Shown here in pieces: positions 18,338 to 27,072 of a stretch of DNA of 64,000 nt. The DNA is taken from the NCBI RefSeq assembly GCF_023074185.1, contig NZ_JADPKY010000071.1, positions 1 through 64,000 on the forward strand. Reading direction: 5' to 3'. How positions within the stretch are numbered: the stretch's first letter is position 1; every line of letters begins with the position of its first letter. The notes beneath the pieces were generated by a model. The model worked only from the letters and a program-made list of their open reading frames with translations. It searched no databases and had not been told where the DNA came from. Origin of the DNA: Bradyrhizobium sp. 132 (GTDB lineage Bacteria; Pseudomonadota; Alphaproteobacteria; Rhizobiales; Xanthobacteraceae). The translations under genes were made by a program, and so were the position numbers.

Positions 18338-19657
18338 ATGTCGACTGCAACGGGCTCCGAAGAGCGAGCGCAAGGCTATTTTCCGCGATGGACGCTGAAG
18401 TCCTCCGGCGTGATCATGCCCGAGGAGCGATTGCCGCTCGGCCAGACCGTCGTCTCCGGTCTCCAGCATTGCGTCGCAATGTCGGGCTCGACGATCATCG
18501 CGCCGCTGCTGATGGGGTTCGACCCCAATGTTGCGGTCCTGTTCTCCGGCGTCGGCACGCTGATCTTCTTCGTCATTGTCGCGGGGCGCGTGCCGAGCTA
18601 TCTCGGATCGAGCTTCGCCTTCATCGCGGTCGTCATCGCTGCCACCGGCTATGCCGGGCACGGGCCGAACCCGAACCTGTCGATTGCGCTTGGCGGCATC
18701 GTCGGGGCCGGCGTCCTCTACGGCGCGATTGCGCTGATTGTGATGTGGTCGGGGGTTGGCTGGGTCGAGAGGTTGCTGCCGCCGGCCGTCACCGGTGCTG
18801 TGGTCGCCGCGATCGGCCTCAACCTCGCGCCCGTGGCGGTCAAGGCGGTGAGCGCGGGCGCGTTCGACACCTGGATCGGGCTCGCGACCGTTCTGATGAT
18901 CGGCGTGGTTGCCGTTGCCGCTTCGGGCCTGTGGCGCCGCCTGCCGGTCATCCTCGGCGCGATCGGTGGATATCTTTTGTACTTGCTGTTCGCGAACGGC
19001 CTCGGTTTCGGCAAGCCGATTGACTTCACCCAGCTTGCGGCTGCGCCGTGGATCGGCCTGCCGAGCTTCACCACGCCGACCTTCCAGGTCGATGCGATCG
19101 CCCTGATCGCGCCGGTTGCGATCATCCTAGTCGCCGAGAACCTCGGTCACATCAAGGCCGTCGGCGCCATGACAGGCCGGAGCCTCGATGACTATCTCGG
19201 CCGCGCCTTGCTCGCCGACAGCCTCGCGACCATCGTGGCGGCCTGTGGCGGCGGCACCGGCGTCACCACCTATGCCGAAAACATCGGCGTCATGGCGGCG
19301 ACGAAGGTCTATTCGACCTTGCTGTTTGCCTTCGCGGCCATTGTGTCGATCGTGCTCGGCTTCTCGCCGAAATTCGGCGCGCTGATCCTCTCGATCCCCG
19401 GTCCCGTCATCGGTGGGCTCTCGATCGTGCTGTTCGGATTGATCGCCGCGATGGCGGGCCGGATCTGGGTCGAGAACAAGGTCGACTTCTCAAGTCCGGC
19501 AAACCTGATCACCGTCGCGGTCGCGCTCACCGCAGGCGCGGGCGATCTGACGCTCAAATTCGGCGCGTTCACGATCGGCGGGATCGGCACCGCAACCTTC
19601 GGTGCCATCATCCTCTACCAGATCCTAAGCTCGCCACTGGCCCAGCGCGCTAAATGA
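18338..19657 (+). CDS. Nucleobase:cation symporter-2 family permease (UraA/RutG-like)
   Basis: A 439-residue NCS2/NAT family transporter with about 12-14 helices. The segments QHCVAMSGSTIIAPLLMGF near the N-terminus and VAENLGHIKAVGAMTGR in the middle are typical of the uracil-type branch. It likely brings uracil or a related pyrimidine into the cell. The ATG at 18338 has a GGGG element just upstream. No pyrimidine-degradation genes lie next to it, so the exact substrate is uncertain. Confidence 0.9.
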   Translation: MSTATGSEERAQGYFPRWTLKSSGVIMPEERLPLGQTVVSGLQHCVAMSGSTIIAPLLMGFDPNVAVLFSGVGTLIFFVIVAGRVPSYLGSSFAFIAVVIAATGYAGHGPNPNLSIALGGIVGAGVLYGAIALIVMWSGVGWVERLLPPAVTGAVVAAIGLNLAPVAVKAVSAGAFDTWIGLATVLMIGVVAVAASGLWRRLPVILGAIGGYLLYLLFANGLGFGKPIDFTQLAAAPWIGLPSFTTPTFQVDAIALIAPVAIILVAENLGHIKAVGAMTGRSLDDYLGRALLADSLATIVAACGGGTGVTTYAENIGVMAATKVYSTLLFAFAAIVSIVLGFSPKFGALILSIPGPVIGGLSIVLFGLIAAMAGRIWVENKVDFSSPANLITVAVALTAGAGDLTLKFGAFTIGGIGTATFGAIILYQILSSPLAQRAK

Positions 19658-19729
19658 ATCGCAGCGATGCGCTGAGGGATGGAACAAAAAGCCGGTTCCG
19701 TCGATGATCAGGCGTCCCGGAGAGAACCC

Positions 19730-20566
19730 ATGCCACAAACCGATCGTTCGACCTCGTTTCACTCGCGCCTCGTCGGCCAATACGCGCTGATAACAGGCGC
19801 CTCGCAAGGCATCGGCCGCGCGGTCGCCATCCGGCTCGCCCAGGAAGGCGCGACCGTCGCCATCAACTATTTCGGTCACCCTGAGGGGGCCGAGGAGACG
19901 CTTGCGCTCGCGCGGACGGCATCGGGTGACCGCGGCCATGGCAAGCTCGACCACGTCATCGTCAAGGCAGATGTCGGCAATGAGCCGGACATCGCCGCGA
20001 TGTTCGAGACGATTTTGGCGCGCTGGAAACGGCTCGATTGCCTCGTCAACAATGCCGGCTTCCAGCGGGAATCCCCGAGCGAGGCGCTCGACGTCGAAAC
20101 CTATCGCCGCATCATCGAAGTCAATCTCAACGGCGCCGTGCTTTGCGCGCAGAAGGCGCTCGCCCATTTCGTCGCGCGCGGCGCAGGCGGCAGCATCATC
20201 AACTGCTCCAGCGTGCACCAGATCATCCCGAAACCCGGCTATCTCGCTTATTCGATCAGCAAGGGCGGCATGGCCAATCTGACGCGTACGCTGGCGCTCG
20301 AATTTGCCGGCCGTGGCATTCGCGTCAATGCGGTCGGGCCCGGCGCGATCGATACGCCGATCAATGCGGCATGGACCGGCGACGCAGAAAAGCGCGGCCT
20401 CGTCTCCAGCCACATTCCGCTCGGTCGCGTGGGCACGCCGGAAGAGATCGCCGCCGTGTTTGCGTTCCTCGCGTCGGATGATGCCAGTTACATCACCGGC
20501 CAGACCATCTATGCTTGTGGAGGCCTGACCCTGTTTCCCGAGTTTCGCGAGAACTGGGCGAGCTAG
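19730..20566 (+). CDS. SDR-family oxidoreductase (glucose-1-dehydrogenase-like)
   Basis: A 278-residue classical short-chain dehydrogenase. It has the cofactor motif TGASQGIG, NNAG, the catalytic Ser in INCSSVH and the YxxxK pair in YSISK. The glycosidic-alcohol dehydrogenase subgroup is suggested by DVGNEPDIAAMF and the end SYITGQTIYACGGLTLFPEF. A GGAGAG lies 5 bases before the ATG at 19730. An upstream ATG at 19679 is in frame but adds unrelated residues. No pathway partner is adjacent. Confidence 0.9.
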   Translation: MPQTDRSTSFHSRLVGQYALITGASQGIGRAVAIRLAQEGATVAINYFGHPEGAEETLALARTASGDRGHGKLDHVIVKADVGNEPDIAAMFETILARWKRLDCLVNNAGFQRESPSEALDVETYRRIIEVNLNGAVLCAQKALAHFVARGAGGSIINCSSVHQIIPKPGYLAYSISKGGMANLTRTLALEFAGRGIRVNAVGPGAIDTPINAAWTGDAEKRGLVSSHIPLGRVGTPEEIAAVFAFLASDDASYITGQTIYACGGLTLFPEFRENWAS

Positions 20567-20707
20567 GCGTGCGCCTCCAAGTTTCGGGTGCGGATCAACC
20601 GGAGGCGGGCTGGTCGATCAGGTCGAGCACGTGGAGCTGATCGCGATTCGACCTGTCCGATCGGCGGTGATCTGGCAAAAGCCGGCGGAGCGCCCTACAT
20701 CTGCGCC

Positions 20708-21514
20708 ATGGCAAACCCTCCGCTCCAGGATTTCGTCGGCCGGCACGAAAAACTGTTCGTGCTGACCGGCGCCGGGTGCAGCACGAACTCCGGCATTCCC
20801 GACTACCGCGACAGCCACGGCAACTGGAAGCGGACCCAGCCGGTGAACTTCCAGGCCTTCATGTCGGAAGAGCATACGCGCCGGCGCTATTGGGCGCGCA
20901 GCCTGATCGGCTGGCGCAGGTTCGGCCAGGCGAGGCCGAACGATGCGCATCACGCACTCGCCCGGCTCGAGGCCAGCGGGCGTTGCGGGATGCTGCTGAC
21001 CCAGAACGTCGACCGGCTGCATCAATCCGCCGGCCAGCGCCAGGTGATCGACCTGCACGGAAGGCTCGATCTGGTCCGCTGCATGGGCTGCGGCCAAAAG
21101 GCGCCGCGGAGCGAATTTCAGGAGACGCTCGGCCGCGCCAATGCGGAATGGCTGACGCTCGATGCCGCCGATGCACCCGATGGCGACGCCGACCTGGAGC
21201 ATGCGGATTTTTCGTCGTTCAAGGTCCCGGCCTGCGAGGCCTGCGGCGGAATTCTCAAGCCCGACGTCGTGTTCTTCGGCGAGAACGTCCCGCGCGACGT
21301 CGTCGCATCCGCGCAGGATCATCTGGCGCAGGCCGACGCCATGCTGATCGTCGGCTCCTCGCTGATGGTCTATTCCGGCTTCCGCTTCGTGCAGGCTGCC
21401 GCGCATCGGCAAATCCCAATCGCTGCGGTCAATCTCGGACGCACCCGCGCCGATGATCTCCTGACGCTGAAGGTCGAGGAGCGCTGCGAAGCGGCGCTTG
21501 CATTCCTGCTCTGA
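20708..21514 (+). CDS. NAD-dependent protein deacylase, Sir2 family
   Basis: A 268-residue sirtuin. NAD-binding GAGCSTNSGIPDYRD is at residues 21-35, TQNVDRLHQSAG follows, the catalytic His is in DLHGRLD, and the zinc ligands are CMGC and CEAC, with GSSLMVYSGF in the ribose pocket. It removes acyl groups from lysine using NAD. The segment between the two zinc pairs is longer than in short CobB proteins. The ATG at 20708 gives the usual N-terminus. It stands alone between an SDR gene and the hydantoinase operon. Confidence 0.92.
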   Translation: MANPPLQDFVGRHEKLFVLTGAGCSTNSGIPDYRDSHGNWKRTQPVNFQAFMSEEHTRRRYWARSLIGWRRFGQARPNDAHHALARLEASGRCGMLLTQNVDRLHQSAGQRQVIDLHGRLDLVRCMGCGQKAPRSEFQETLGRANAEWLTLDAADAPDGDADLEHADFSSFKVPACEACGGILKPDVVFFGENVPRDVVASAQDHLAQADAMLIVGSSLMVYSGFRFVQAAAHRQIPIAAVNLGRTRADDLLTLKVEERCEAALAFLL

Positions 21515-21539
21515 TCGCGCAGGCTGCGAACACGCCTTG

Positions 21540-21552
21540 CCTATTGCATAGG
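21540..21552. promoter_or_regulatory. Short palindrome upstream of the hydantoinase operon
   Basis: CCTAT-TGC-ATAGG is a perfect 5-3-5 inverted repeat about 100 bases before the hyuA start and the only symmetric element noticed in this 140-base gap. It could be a repressor site, but its short length makes this weak. Confidence 0.25.
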
Positions 21553-21654
21553 TGCCAAGCAGAATAGCCGAACGCCGCATGTCCGCGCCATCGATGGCAT
21601 GGAAATTGCTGCGCTTTTGTCCTCAGTCTTGACGATCAGCACGGAGAATTTGGA

Positions 21655-23739
21655 ATGCTTGAGGGAGCCGAGGTGCGGCTTGCCGTCGATATCGGTGGCA
21701 CGTTCACCGACATCGTGCTGGACGTGGGGCAGGATCGCAAGACGCGCAAGCTGCTGACGACGCCGCAGCGGCCCGAACAGGCGGTGCTCGATGGCATGCG
21801 GCTCATTCTCGCTGATGCGCGCGCGCATATCAGCGACATCGACGTCTTCATTCACGGCACGACGCTCGCGACCAACGCCATCATCGAGCGCCGCGGCGCC
21901 AAGACGGCACTGATCGCGACCGACGGCTTTCGCGACGTACTCGATATCGGCACCGAGAGCCGCTACGACCAGTATGACCTCTCCATCGACAAGCCGAAGC
22001 CGCTCGCGCCGCGATCCCTGCGCTTCACCGTGCCCGAGCGTATCGACGCCCATGGCGCCGTCCGCCTCCCGCTGGACGAAGCTGCAGTGCGCGCGCTCGC
22101 GCCAAGATTGCGCGCGCTGAAGGTCGAGAGTGTCGCGATCGCGTTCCTGCACTCCTACGCCAACCCCGAGCACGAGCGCCGCACGGCTGCGATCATCAGC
22201 GAGGAGATGCCCGGTATTTCCGTGACCGTATCGTCCGCGGTGTGTCCGGAGATCCGCGAATATGAGCGCACATCGACTGCGGTGGCCAATGCCTATGTGC
22301 AACCGCTGATCGACGGCTATCTTGCCCGCATGTCCGACGCCTTGCAGGTCGAGCAGTACCGCGGCGCGATCTATCTTGTCACCTCCGGCGGCGGTGTCAC
22401 CTCGATCGAGACGGCGCGGCGCTTTCCGGTGCGTCTCGTCGAATCCGGTCCTGCCGGCGGCGCCATTTTCGCGGCGCAGATCGCGGCGCGTCTCGGCGAG
22501 AGCAAGGTGCTGTCCTTCGACATGGGCGGCACCACGGCAAAGATCTGCCTGATCGAAAAATACCAGCCCGAGACCTCGCGCGTGTTCGAGGTCGATCGCG
22601 CCGCGCGCTTCCTGAAAGGTTCGGGGCTGCCGGTGCGGATTCCCGTGATCGAGATGGTGGAGATCGGCGCCGGCGGCGGCTCGATCGCCCATGTCGACGC
22701 GATGAAGCGCGTCACCGTCGGCCCCGAGAGCGCCTCGTCGGAGCCGGGGCCCGCCTGCTACGGTCGCGGCGGCCTGCGCCCGGCCGTGACGGATGCCGAC
22801 GTCGCACTCGGCATGATCGATCCCGACGACTTCGCGGGTGGAACGATCAAGCTCGATCCGGAGCTGTCGAAACAGGCGCTGCTGCGCGCCGTGGGCGAGC
22901 CGCTGGGTCTGTCCGCGGAGACTGCGGCCTATGCCGTGCACGAGGTCGTGTGCGAGAACATGGCGAGTGCGGCGCGCGTGCATGCGGTCGAGCGCGGCGA
23001 GATTGTCGGTCAGCACACGCTGATCGCCTTCGGTGGCGCGGCACCGCTGCATGCAGCGCGCGTCGCCGAGAAGATCGGCGTCTCCCGCGTGATCGTCCCT
23101 TCCAATGCCGGTGTCGGCTCGGCCGTTGGCTTCCTTGCGGCTCCGATCGCCTATGAGCTGGTGCGCAGCCGTCATGTCCGGCTCGATGATTTCGACACCG
23201 ATGGTGTTTCCGACCTGCTCCAGGAGATGGTGACCGAAGCGCGTGCGCTGGTCGAGACGGGTGCAGCAGGCGCGCCGGTCCGCGAGCGCCGCGCCGCCTT
23301 CATGCGCTACGTCGGCCAGGGCCATGAGATCTCGATCGAGTTGCCGAACCGGCGGTTGGCGACGACCGATCTGGCCGGCCTGCGCCAGAAGTTCGAGGCG
23401 GATTATGCGGCGATGTTCGAACGGCCGATCCCGGGCGCTGCGATCGAGGTCTTGAGCTGGTCGGTGCTTGCAACCACCGAGGCGCGCAATCCGCCGCGCG
23501 TCGCCGATGTGGCGCGCATGCCCGCCGGCAAGGCGTCGGGCATGCGCAAATTCTTCGACGGCCGGGCCGGGGAGCTGATCGAGATTCCGCTCTATCGCCG
23601 CGAAGACATGGCGCCCGGCGCGACCATTGCGGGACCCGCCGTGATCGCCGAGGACGAAACGTCCACCTTCGTCTCCACCAGTTTCGACGCCCATATCGAC
23701 GGTGCCGGCAGCATTGTCATGGAACGGAAGGCAGCCTGA
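21655..23739 (+). CDS. hyuA: Hydantoinase/oxoprolinase subunit A
   Basis: A 694-residue HyuA-family ATPase of the ASKHA fold: VDIGGTFTDIVLDVG at residues 11-25 is the phosphate-binding loop, and LSFDMGGTTAKICLIEK and GGGSIAHVD are further nucleotide-site segments. With subunit B it hydrolyses 5-oxoproline, N-methylhydantoin or a related cyclic amide using ATP, or carboxylates ketones in some relatives. An ACGGAG lies 7-9 bases before the ATG. The hyuB start comes 2 bases after its stop. The TRAP genes downstream suggest the substrate is a taken-up organic acid or cyclic amide. Confidence 0.9.
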   Translation: MLEGAEVRLAVDIGGTFTDIVLDVGQDRKTRKLLTTPQRPEQAVLDGMRLILADARAHISDIDVFIHGTTLATNAIIERRGAKTALIATDGFRDVLDIGTESRYDQYDLSIDKPKPLAPRSLRFTVPERIDAHGAVRLPLDEAAVRALAPRLRALKVESVAIAFLHSYANPEHERRTAAIISEEMPGISVTVSSAVCPEIREYERTSTAVANAYVQPLIDGYLARMSDALQVEQYRGAIYLVTSGGGVTSIETARRFPVRLVESGPAGGAIFAAQIAARLGESKVLSFDMGGTTAKICLIEKYQPETSRVFEVDRAARFLKGSGLPVRIPVIEMVEIGAGGGSIAHVDAMKRVTVGPESASSEPGPACYGRGGLRPAVTDADVALGMIDPDDFAGGTIKLDPELSKQALLRAVGEPLGLSAETAAYAVHEVVCENMASAARVHAVERGEIVGQHTLIAFGGAAPLHAARVAEKIGVSRVIVPSNAGVGSAVGFLAAPIAYELVRSRHVRLDDFDTDGVSDLLQEMVTEARALVETGAAGAPVRERRAAFMRYVGQGHEISIELPNRRLATTDLAGLRQKFEADYAAMFERPIPGAAIEVLSWSVLATTEARNPPRVADVARMPAGKASGMRKFFDGRAGELIEIPLYRREDMAPGATIAGPAVIAEDETSTFVSTSFDAHIDGAGSIVMERKAA

Positions 23740-23741
23740 TC

Positions 23742-25400
23742 ATGAGCAAGGCAAGCGGCGCGAGCCTGATCGACCTTCAGATCATGTGGCACCGGCTGAT
23801 CGCCGTGGTCGAGGAGCAGGCGCAGGTGCTGCTCCGCACCGCCTTCAGCCCGATCGTGCGCGAATGCGGCGACCTCTCGGCCGGCGTGTTCGACCTCAAG
23901 GGGCGAATGCTGGCGCAGGCGGTGACCGGCACACCCGGCCACGTCAATTCGATGGCGGAATCGGTCAAGCACTTCATCGCCCAGTTCCCGATCGAGACGA
24001 TGAAGGAGGGTGATGCCTACATCACCAACGATCCCTGGATGGGCACCGGCCATCTCAACGATTTTGTCGTCACCACGCCCTGCTTCAAGGACGGCAAGCC
24101 GGTGGCGCTGTTCTCCTGCACCAGCCATCTCATGGACATCGGCGGCATCGGCTTTGGCCCTGATGCCACCGACGTGTTCATGGAGGGGCTCTACATTCCC
24201 ATGCTGAAGCTGATCGACCAGGGCGTCGTCAACGAGACGCTGATGGCGATGATCCGCACCAACACGCGGCTGCCGATCGACACCGAGGGCGACACCTATT
24301 CGCTCGCCGGCTGCAACGACGTCGGCTGCGAGCGCCTGGTCGAGATGATGACCGAGTTCGACATCGACACGCTCGACGAGCTCGGCGACTACATTTGCGA
24401 CCGCTCGCGCGAGGCCGTGCTGGCCGAGATCGCCAAACTGCCGAAGGGCACCTGGCGCAACACCATGGTGGTCGACGGCTATGACGCGCCGGTCACGCTG
24501 GCCGCCACGCTGACGATCTCGGACGAAGGCATCCACGTCGATTTCGACGGCACCTCGGCCGCGTCCAGGTTCGGCATCAACGTGCCCTTGTCCTACACCA
24601 TCGCCTACACCGTGTTCGGTCTCGGCTGCGTCGTCGCCTCGCAGATCCCGAACAATGCCGGCTCGCTCTCGCCGCTGACGGTGTCGGCTCCCCCAGGCGC
24701 GATCCTCAATGCGCCGAAGCCGGCGCCGGTCGCCTCGCGCCACATCATCGGCCAGATGCTGCCCGACGTCGTGTTCGGCTGCCTGCGCCAGATCATTCCC
24801 GAGCGCGTGCCTGCGGAAGGCACCTCGTGCCTGTGGAATCTCAACGTGCGCGGACAGACCCGCTCGGGCGCCGGCGGCAATTACGGATTCTCGATGGCCG
24901 TCACCTCCAATGGCGGCACCGGCGCGCGCTTCGCGAAGGACGGACTGTCGGCGACCGCCTATCCCAGCGGCGTGCGCGGCACGCCGGTCGAGATCGCCGA
25001 GACACAGACGCCGCTGATCTTCTGGCGCAAGGAGCTGCGCCCGGATTCCGGCGGGGCAGGGCGCACCCGCGGCGGGCTCGGCCAGATCATCGAGGTCGGC
25101 AGCGGCGTCGACGCGCCGTTCGACATCCTGGCGGCGTTCGACCGCATCGATCATCCGCCGCGCGGCCGCGATGGCGGCAAGAACGGCGAGGCCGGCTATG
25201 TCGGCCTGAAGTCCGGCAAGAAGCTGCGTGGAAAAGGTTTTCAGCAGGTGCCGCCGGACGACCGGCTGGTGGTGCTGACGCCGGGCGGCGCCGGCATCGG
25301 CGATCCCCGGGAGCGCGCGCCGACAGCCGTCAGCGACGACATCGAAAGCGGCCTCGTGTCTGCCGACAACGCGGTTGCAGTTTATGGGTATACGCGATGA
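23742..25400 (+). CDS. hyuB: Hydantoinase/oxoprolinase subunit B
   Basis: A 552-residue HyuB-family protein, partner of the adjacent A subunit. Recognisable parts are EQAQVLLRTAFSPIVRECGD at the N-terminus, YITNDPWMGTGHLNDF, CTSHLMDIGG and the C-terminal TPGGAGIGDP. The GH-L-D and HLMDIGG segments include the likely metal ligands. Together they form the heteromeric amidohydrolase. Length and order are standard. It is followed 40 bases later by a TRAP binding protein, so uptake and hydrolysis are probably co-expressed. Confidence 0.9.
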   Translation: MSKASGASLIDLQIMWHRLIAVVEEQAQVLLRTAFSPIVRECGDLSAGVFDLKGRMLAQAVTGTPGHVNSMAESVKHFIAQFPIETMKEGDAYITNDPWMGTGHLNDFVVTTPCFKDGKPVALFSCTSHLMDIGGIGFGPDATDVFMEGLYIPMLKLIDQGVVNETLMAMIRTNTRLPIDTEGDTYSLAGCNDVGCERLVEMMTEFDIDTLDELGDYICDRSREAVLAEIAKLPKGTWRNTMVVDGYDAPVTLAATLTISDEGIHVDFDGTSAASRFGINVPLSYTIAYTVFGLGCVVASQIPNNAGSLSPLTVSAPPGAILNAPKPAPVASRHIIGQMLPDVVFGCLRQIIPERVPAEGTSCLWNLNVRGQTRSGAGGNYGFSMAVTSNGGTGARFAKDGLSATAYPSGVRGTPVEIAETQTPLIFWRKELRPDSGGAGRTRGGLGQIIEVGSGVDAPFDILAAFDRIDHPPRGRDGGKNGEAGYVGLKSGKKLRGKGFQQVPPDDRLVVLTPGGAGIGDPRERAPTAVSDDIESGLVSADNAVAVYGYTR

Positions 25401-25439
25401 CGCCTCGGGCGTCGTGCGCGTAGCGAACGGAGGGGCTCA

Positions 25440-26438
25440 ATGATCACGCGACGGAATTTTACTGCGGGCGCGGCGACTCTGGTCGCAGCCGGCCACATCT
25501 CGACCCGCGCGCGGGCGGCGACGGTGAGCTGGGACATGTCGACGGTATGGCCCGACGGCAATTTCCACACCCAGAACGCGTCTGCCTTCGCGGAAGAAGT
25601 GAAGAAGCAGACCGGCGGTTCGGTCGCGATCACCGTGAAGGCCGGTGGCCAGCTCGGCTTCAAGGGCCCCGAGCATCTGCGCGCCGTGCGTGACGGTCTG
25701 GTGCCGCTCGCCGACGTCCTCAACATCCAGCAAGTCGGCGATGAGCCGTTCATGGGCGTCGAGAGCATTCCCTTCCTCTGCGGCTCCATGGACGAATTGA
25801 AGGTGCTGCACAAATATGTGCGGCCCGAATACGTGAAGGTCGCCGCGCGCAACAACCAGAAGATCCTCTACATCGTGCCGTGGCCGACGCAGTATCTGCA
25901 CCTCAAGGTCAAGGTCACCGATGTCTACGGGTTGAAGAACATCAAGATCCGCGTGCCCGACAAGAACGCCGTCGATATGCTGGCTGTTGTCGGTATGGCG
26001 CCGGTGATGATCCCCTGGGGCGAGACGATCCCCGCGCTGGCTTCCGGCGCGGTCTCGGGCGTCTCCACTTCGGCCGTATCGGGCGTCGACGGAAAATTCT
26101 GGGAATTCTTGAAGTACATCTATCCGACCAACCACGTCTGGTCGTCGCAGATGCTCACCGTCAATCTCGATTCCTGGAAGGCGCTATCGAGCGACCAGCA
26201 GCAACAGGTCACCGCAATTGCCGAGAAGATGGAGCCGGGCTTCTGGGCGAACTCGCTCAAGGCGGACGTTGACAGCCTCAACCGGCTCAAGGAAGGCGGC
26301 ATGGAGGTGGTGCCGGTCTCGGGGGCCATGATCACGGACATTCGCGCCAAGACCGCGCCGCAGCTTGACGCTTTCCTCAAGCGCGTGCCGACAGCCGACA
26401 AGCCGGTGCGGGCCTATCTCGCTGAAATGAAGCGCTGA
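25440..26438 (+). CDS. TRAP transporter substrate-binding protein (DctP-like)
   Basis: A 332-residue periplasmic DctP-family protein. The N-terminus TRRNFTAGAATLVAAGHIST is a twin-arginine signal peptide, so the protein seems to be exported folded. The conserved region KIRVPDKNAVDMLAVVGMAP contains the Arg that usually binds the ligand carboxylate. A strong GGAGG is 7 bases before the ATG. The Tat route is seen in some TRAP binding proteins. Its ligand should be the substrate or product of HyuAB. Confidence 0.9.
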   Translation: MITRRNFTAGAATLVAAGHISTRARAATVSWDMSTVWPDGNFHTQNASAFAEEVKKQTGGSVAITVKAGGQLGFKGPEHLRAVRDGLVPLADVLNIQQVGDEPFMGVESIPFLCGSMDELKVLHKYVRPEYVKVAARNNQKILYIVPWPTQYLHLKVKVTDVYGLKNIKIRVPDKNAVDMLAVVGMAPVMIPWGETIPALASGAVSGVSTSAVSGVDGKFWEFLKYIYPTNHVWSSQMLTVNLDSWKALSSDQQQQVTAIAEKMEPGFWANSLKADVDSLNRLKEGGMEVVPVSGAMITDIRAKTAPQLDAFLKRVPTADKPVRAYLAEMKR

Positions 26439-26447
26439 GGCCAGGTC

Positions 26448-27041
26448 ATGGTCGGCGTTTCGCCCGCGGCTCCGCATAGTCTCAATGCAGCGGCGCCGGC
26501 GCCGCTGCGCATCCTGCTCGACGGCATCGACCGTCTCGGCCGGCTGGACGGCTGGATCGGTGGCGGCTGCCTCTTGATGCTGACGCTGCTGATGCTGTGC
26601 GAGGTCGCAACGCGCTTCCTCTCGAACTTCCTGCCGTTCTTTCCGCCCACGATCTCGATCGCGTGGGAGTATTCCTCCTATCTGATGGCGGCGTCCTTCA
26701 CCTTCGGCGCCGCCATGACCCTGCGCGTCGGCGGCCATATCCGTGTCGTGCTGCTCCTGAAGAACGTCCCGGCCCTCTTTCAGCGCGCGATCGAAATCTT
26801 GTCGGCCGCCGCCGGCTTCGGCTTCATGGCCTTCCTGACATCGTCGATGGCGAAGTTCGCCTTCGGCGCCTATGTGCGCGGCCAGGTTTCGACCTCGAGC
26901 GACACCCCGCTGTGGTTTCCGCAGGCCGTCGTCACCTTCGGCATGCTGCTGCTAACGCTCCAGTTCCTGGCGCGCGCGATCCAGGCCGTGCTCGGCCTGC
27001 CGCTGGAGGATCACCGCATGAAGGCCTCGCCCGTCGAATGA
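26448..27041 (+). CDS. TRAP transporter small permease (DctQ-like)
   Basis: A 197-residue membrane protein with four helices, the DctQ plan. Helix segments include CLLMLTLLMLCEVATRFL, SYLMAASFTFGAAMTLRVGG and AVVTFGMLLLTLQFLARAI. The N-terminal extension of about 35 residues before the first helix is slightly long. It sits between the binding protein and the large permease, so a complete three-part TRAP importer is present. Confidence 0.87.
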   Translation: MVGVSPAAPHSLNAAAPAPLRILLDGIDRLGRLDGWIGGGCLLMLTLLMLCEVATRFLSNFLPFFPPTISIAWEYSSYLMAASFTFGAAMTLRVGGHIRVVLLLKNVPALFQRAIEILSAAAGFGFMAFLTSSMAKFAFGAYVRGQVSTSSDTPLWFPQAVVTFGMLLLTLQFLARAIQAVLGLPLEDHRMKASPVE

Positions 27042-27072
27042 TCGCCTTGCTCGCACTCGGATTCAAGTTCGC

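Noticed and set aside
21541..23694. Long minus-strand open frame of 717 codons over hyuA
   Set aside because: It is antisense to a clear HyuA protein. Its residues are rich in Arg/His/Asp with no domain, as is typical of shadows in GC-rich DNA.
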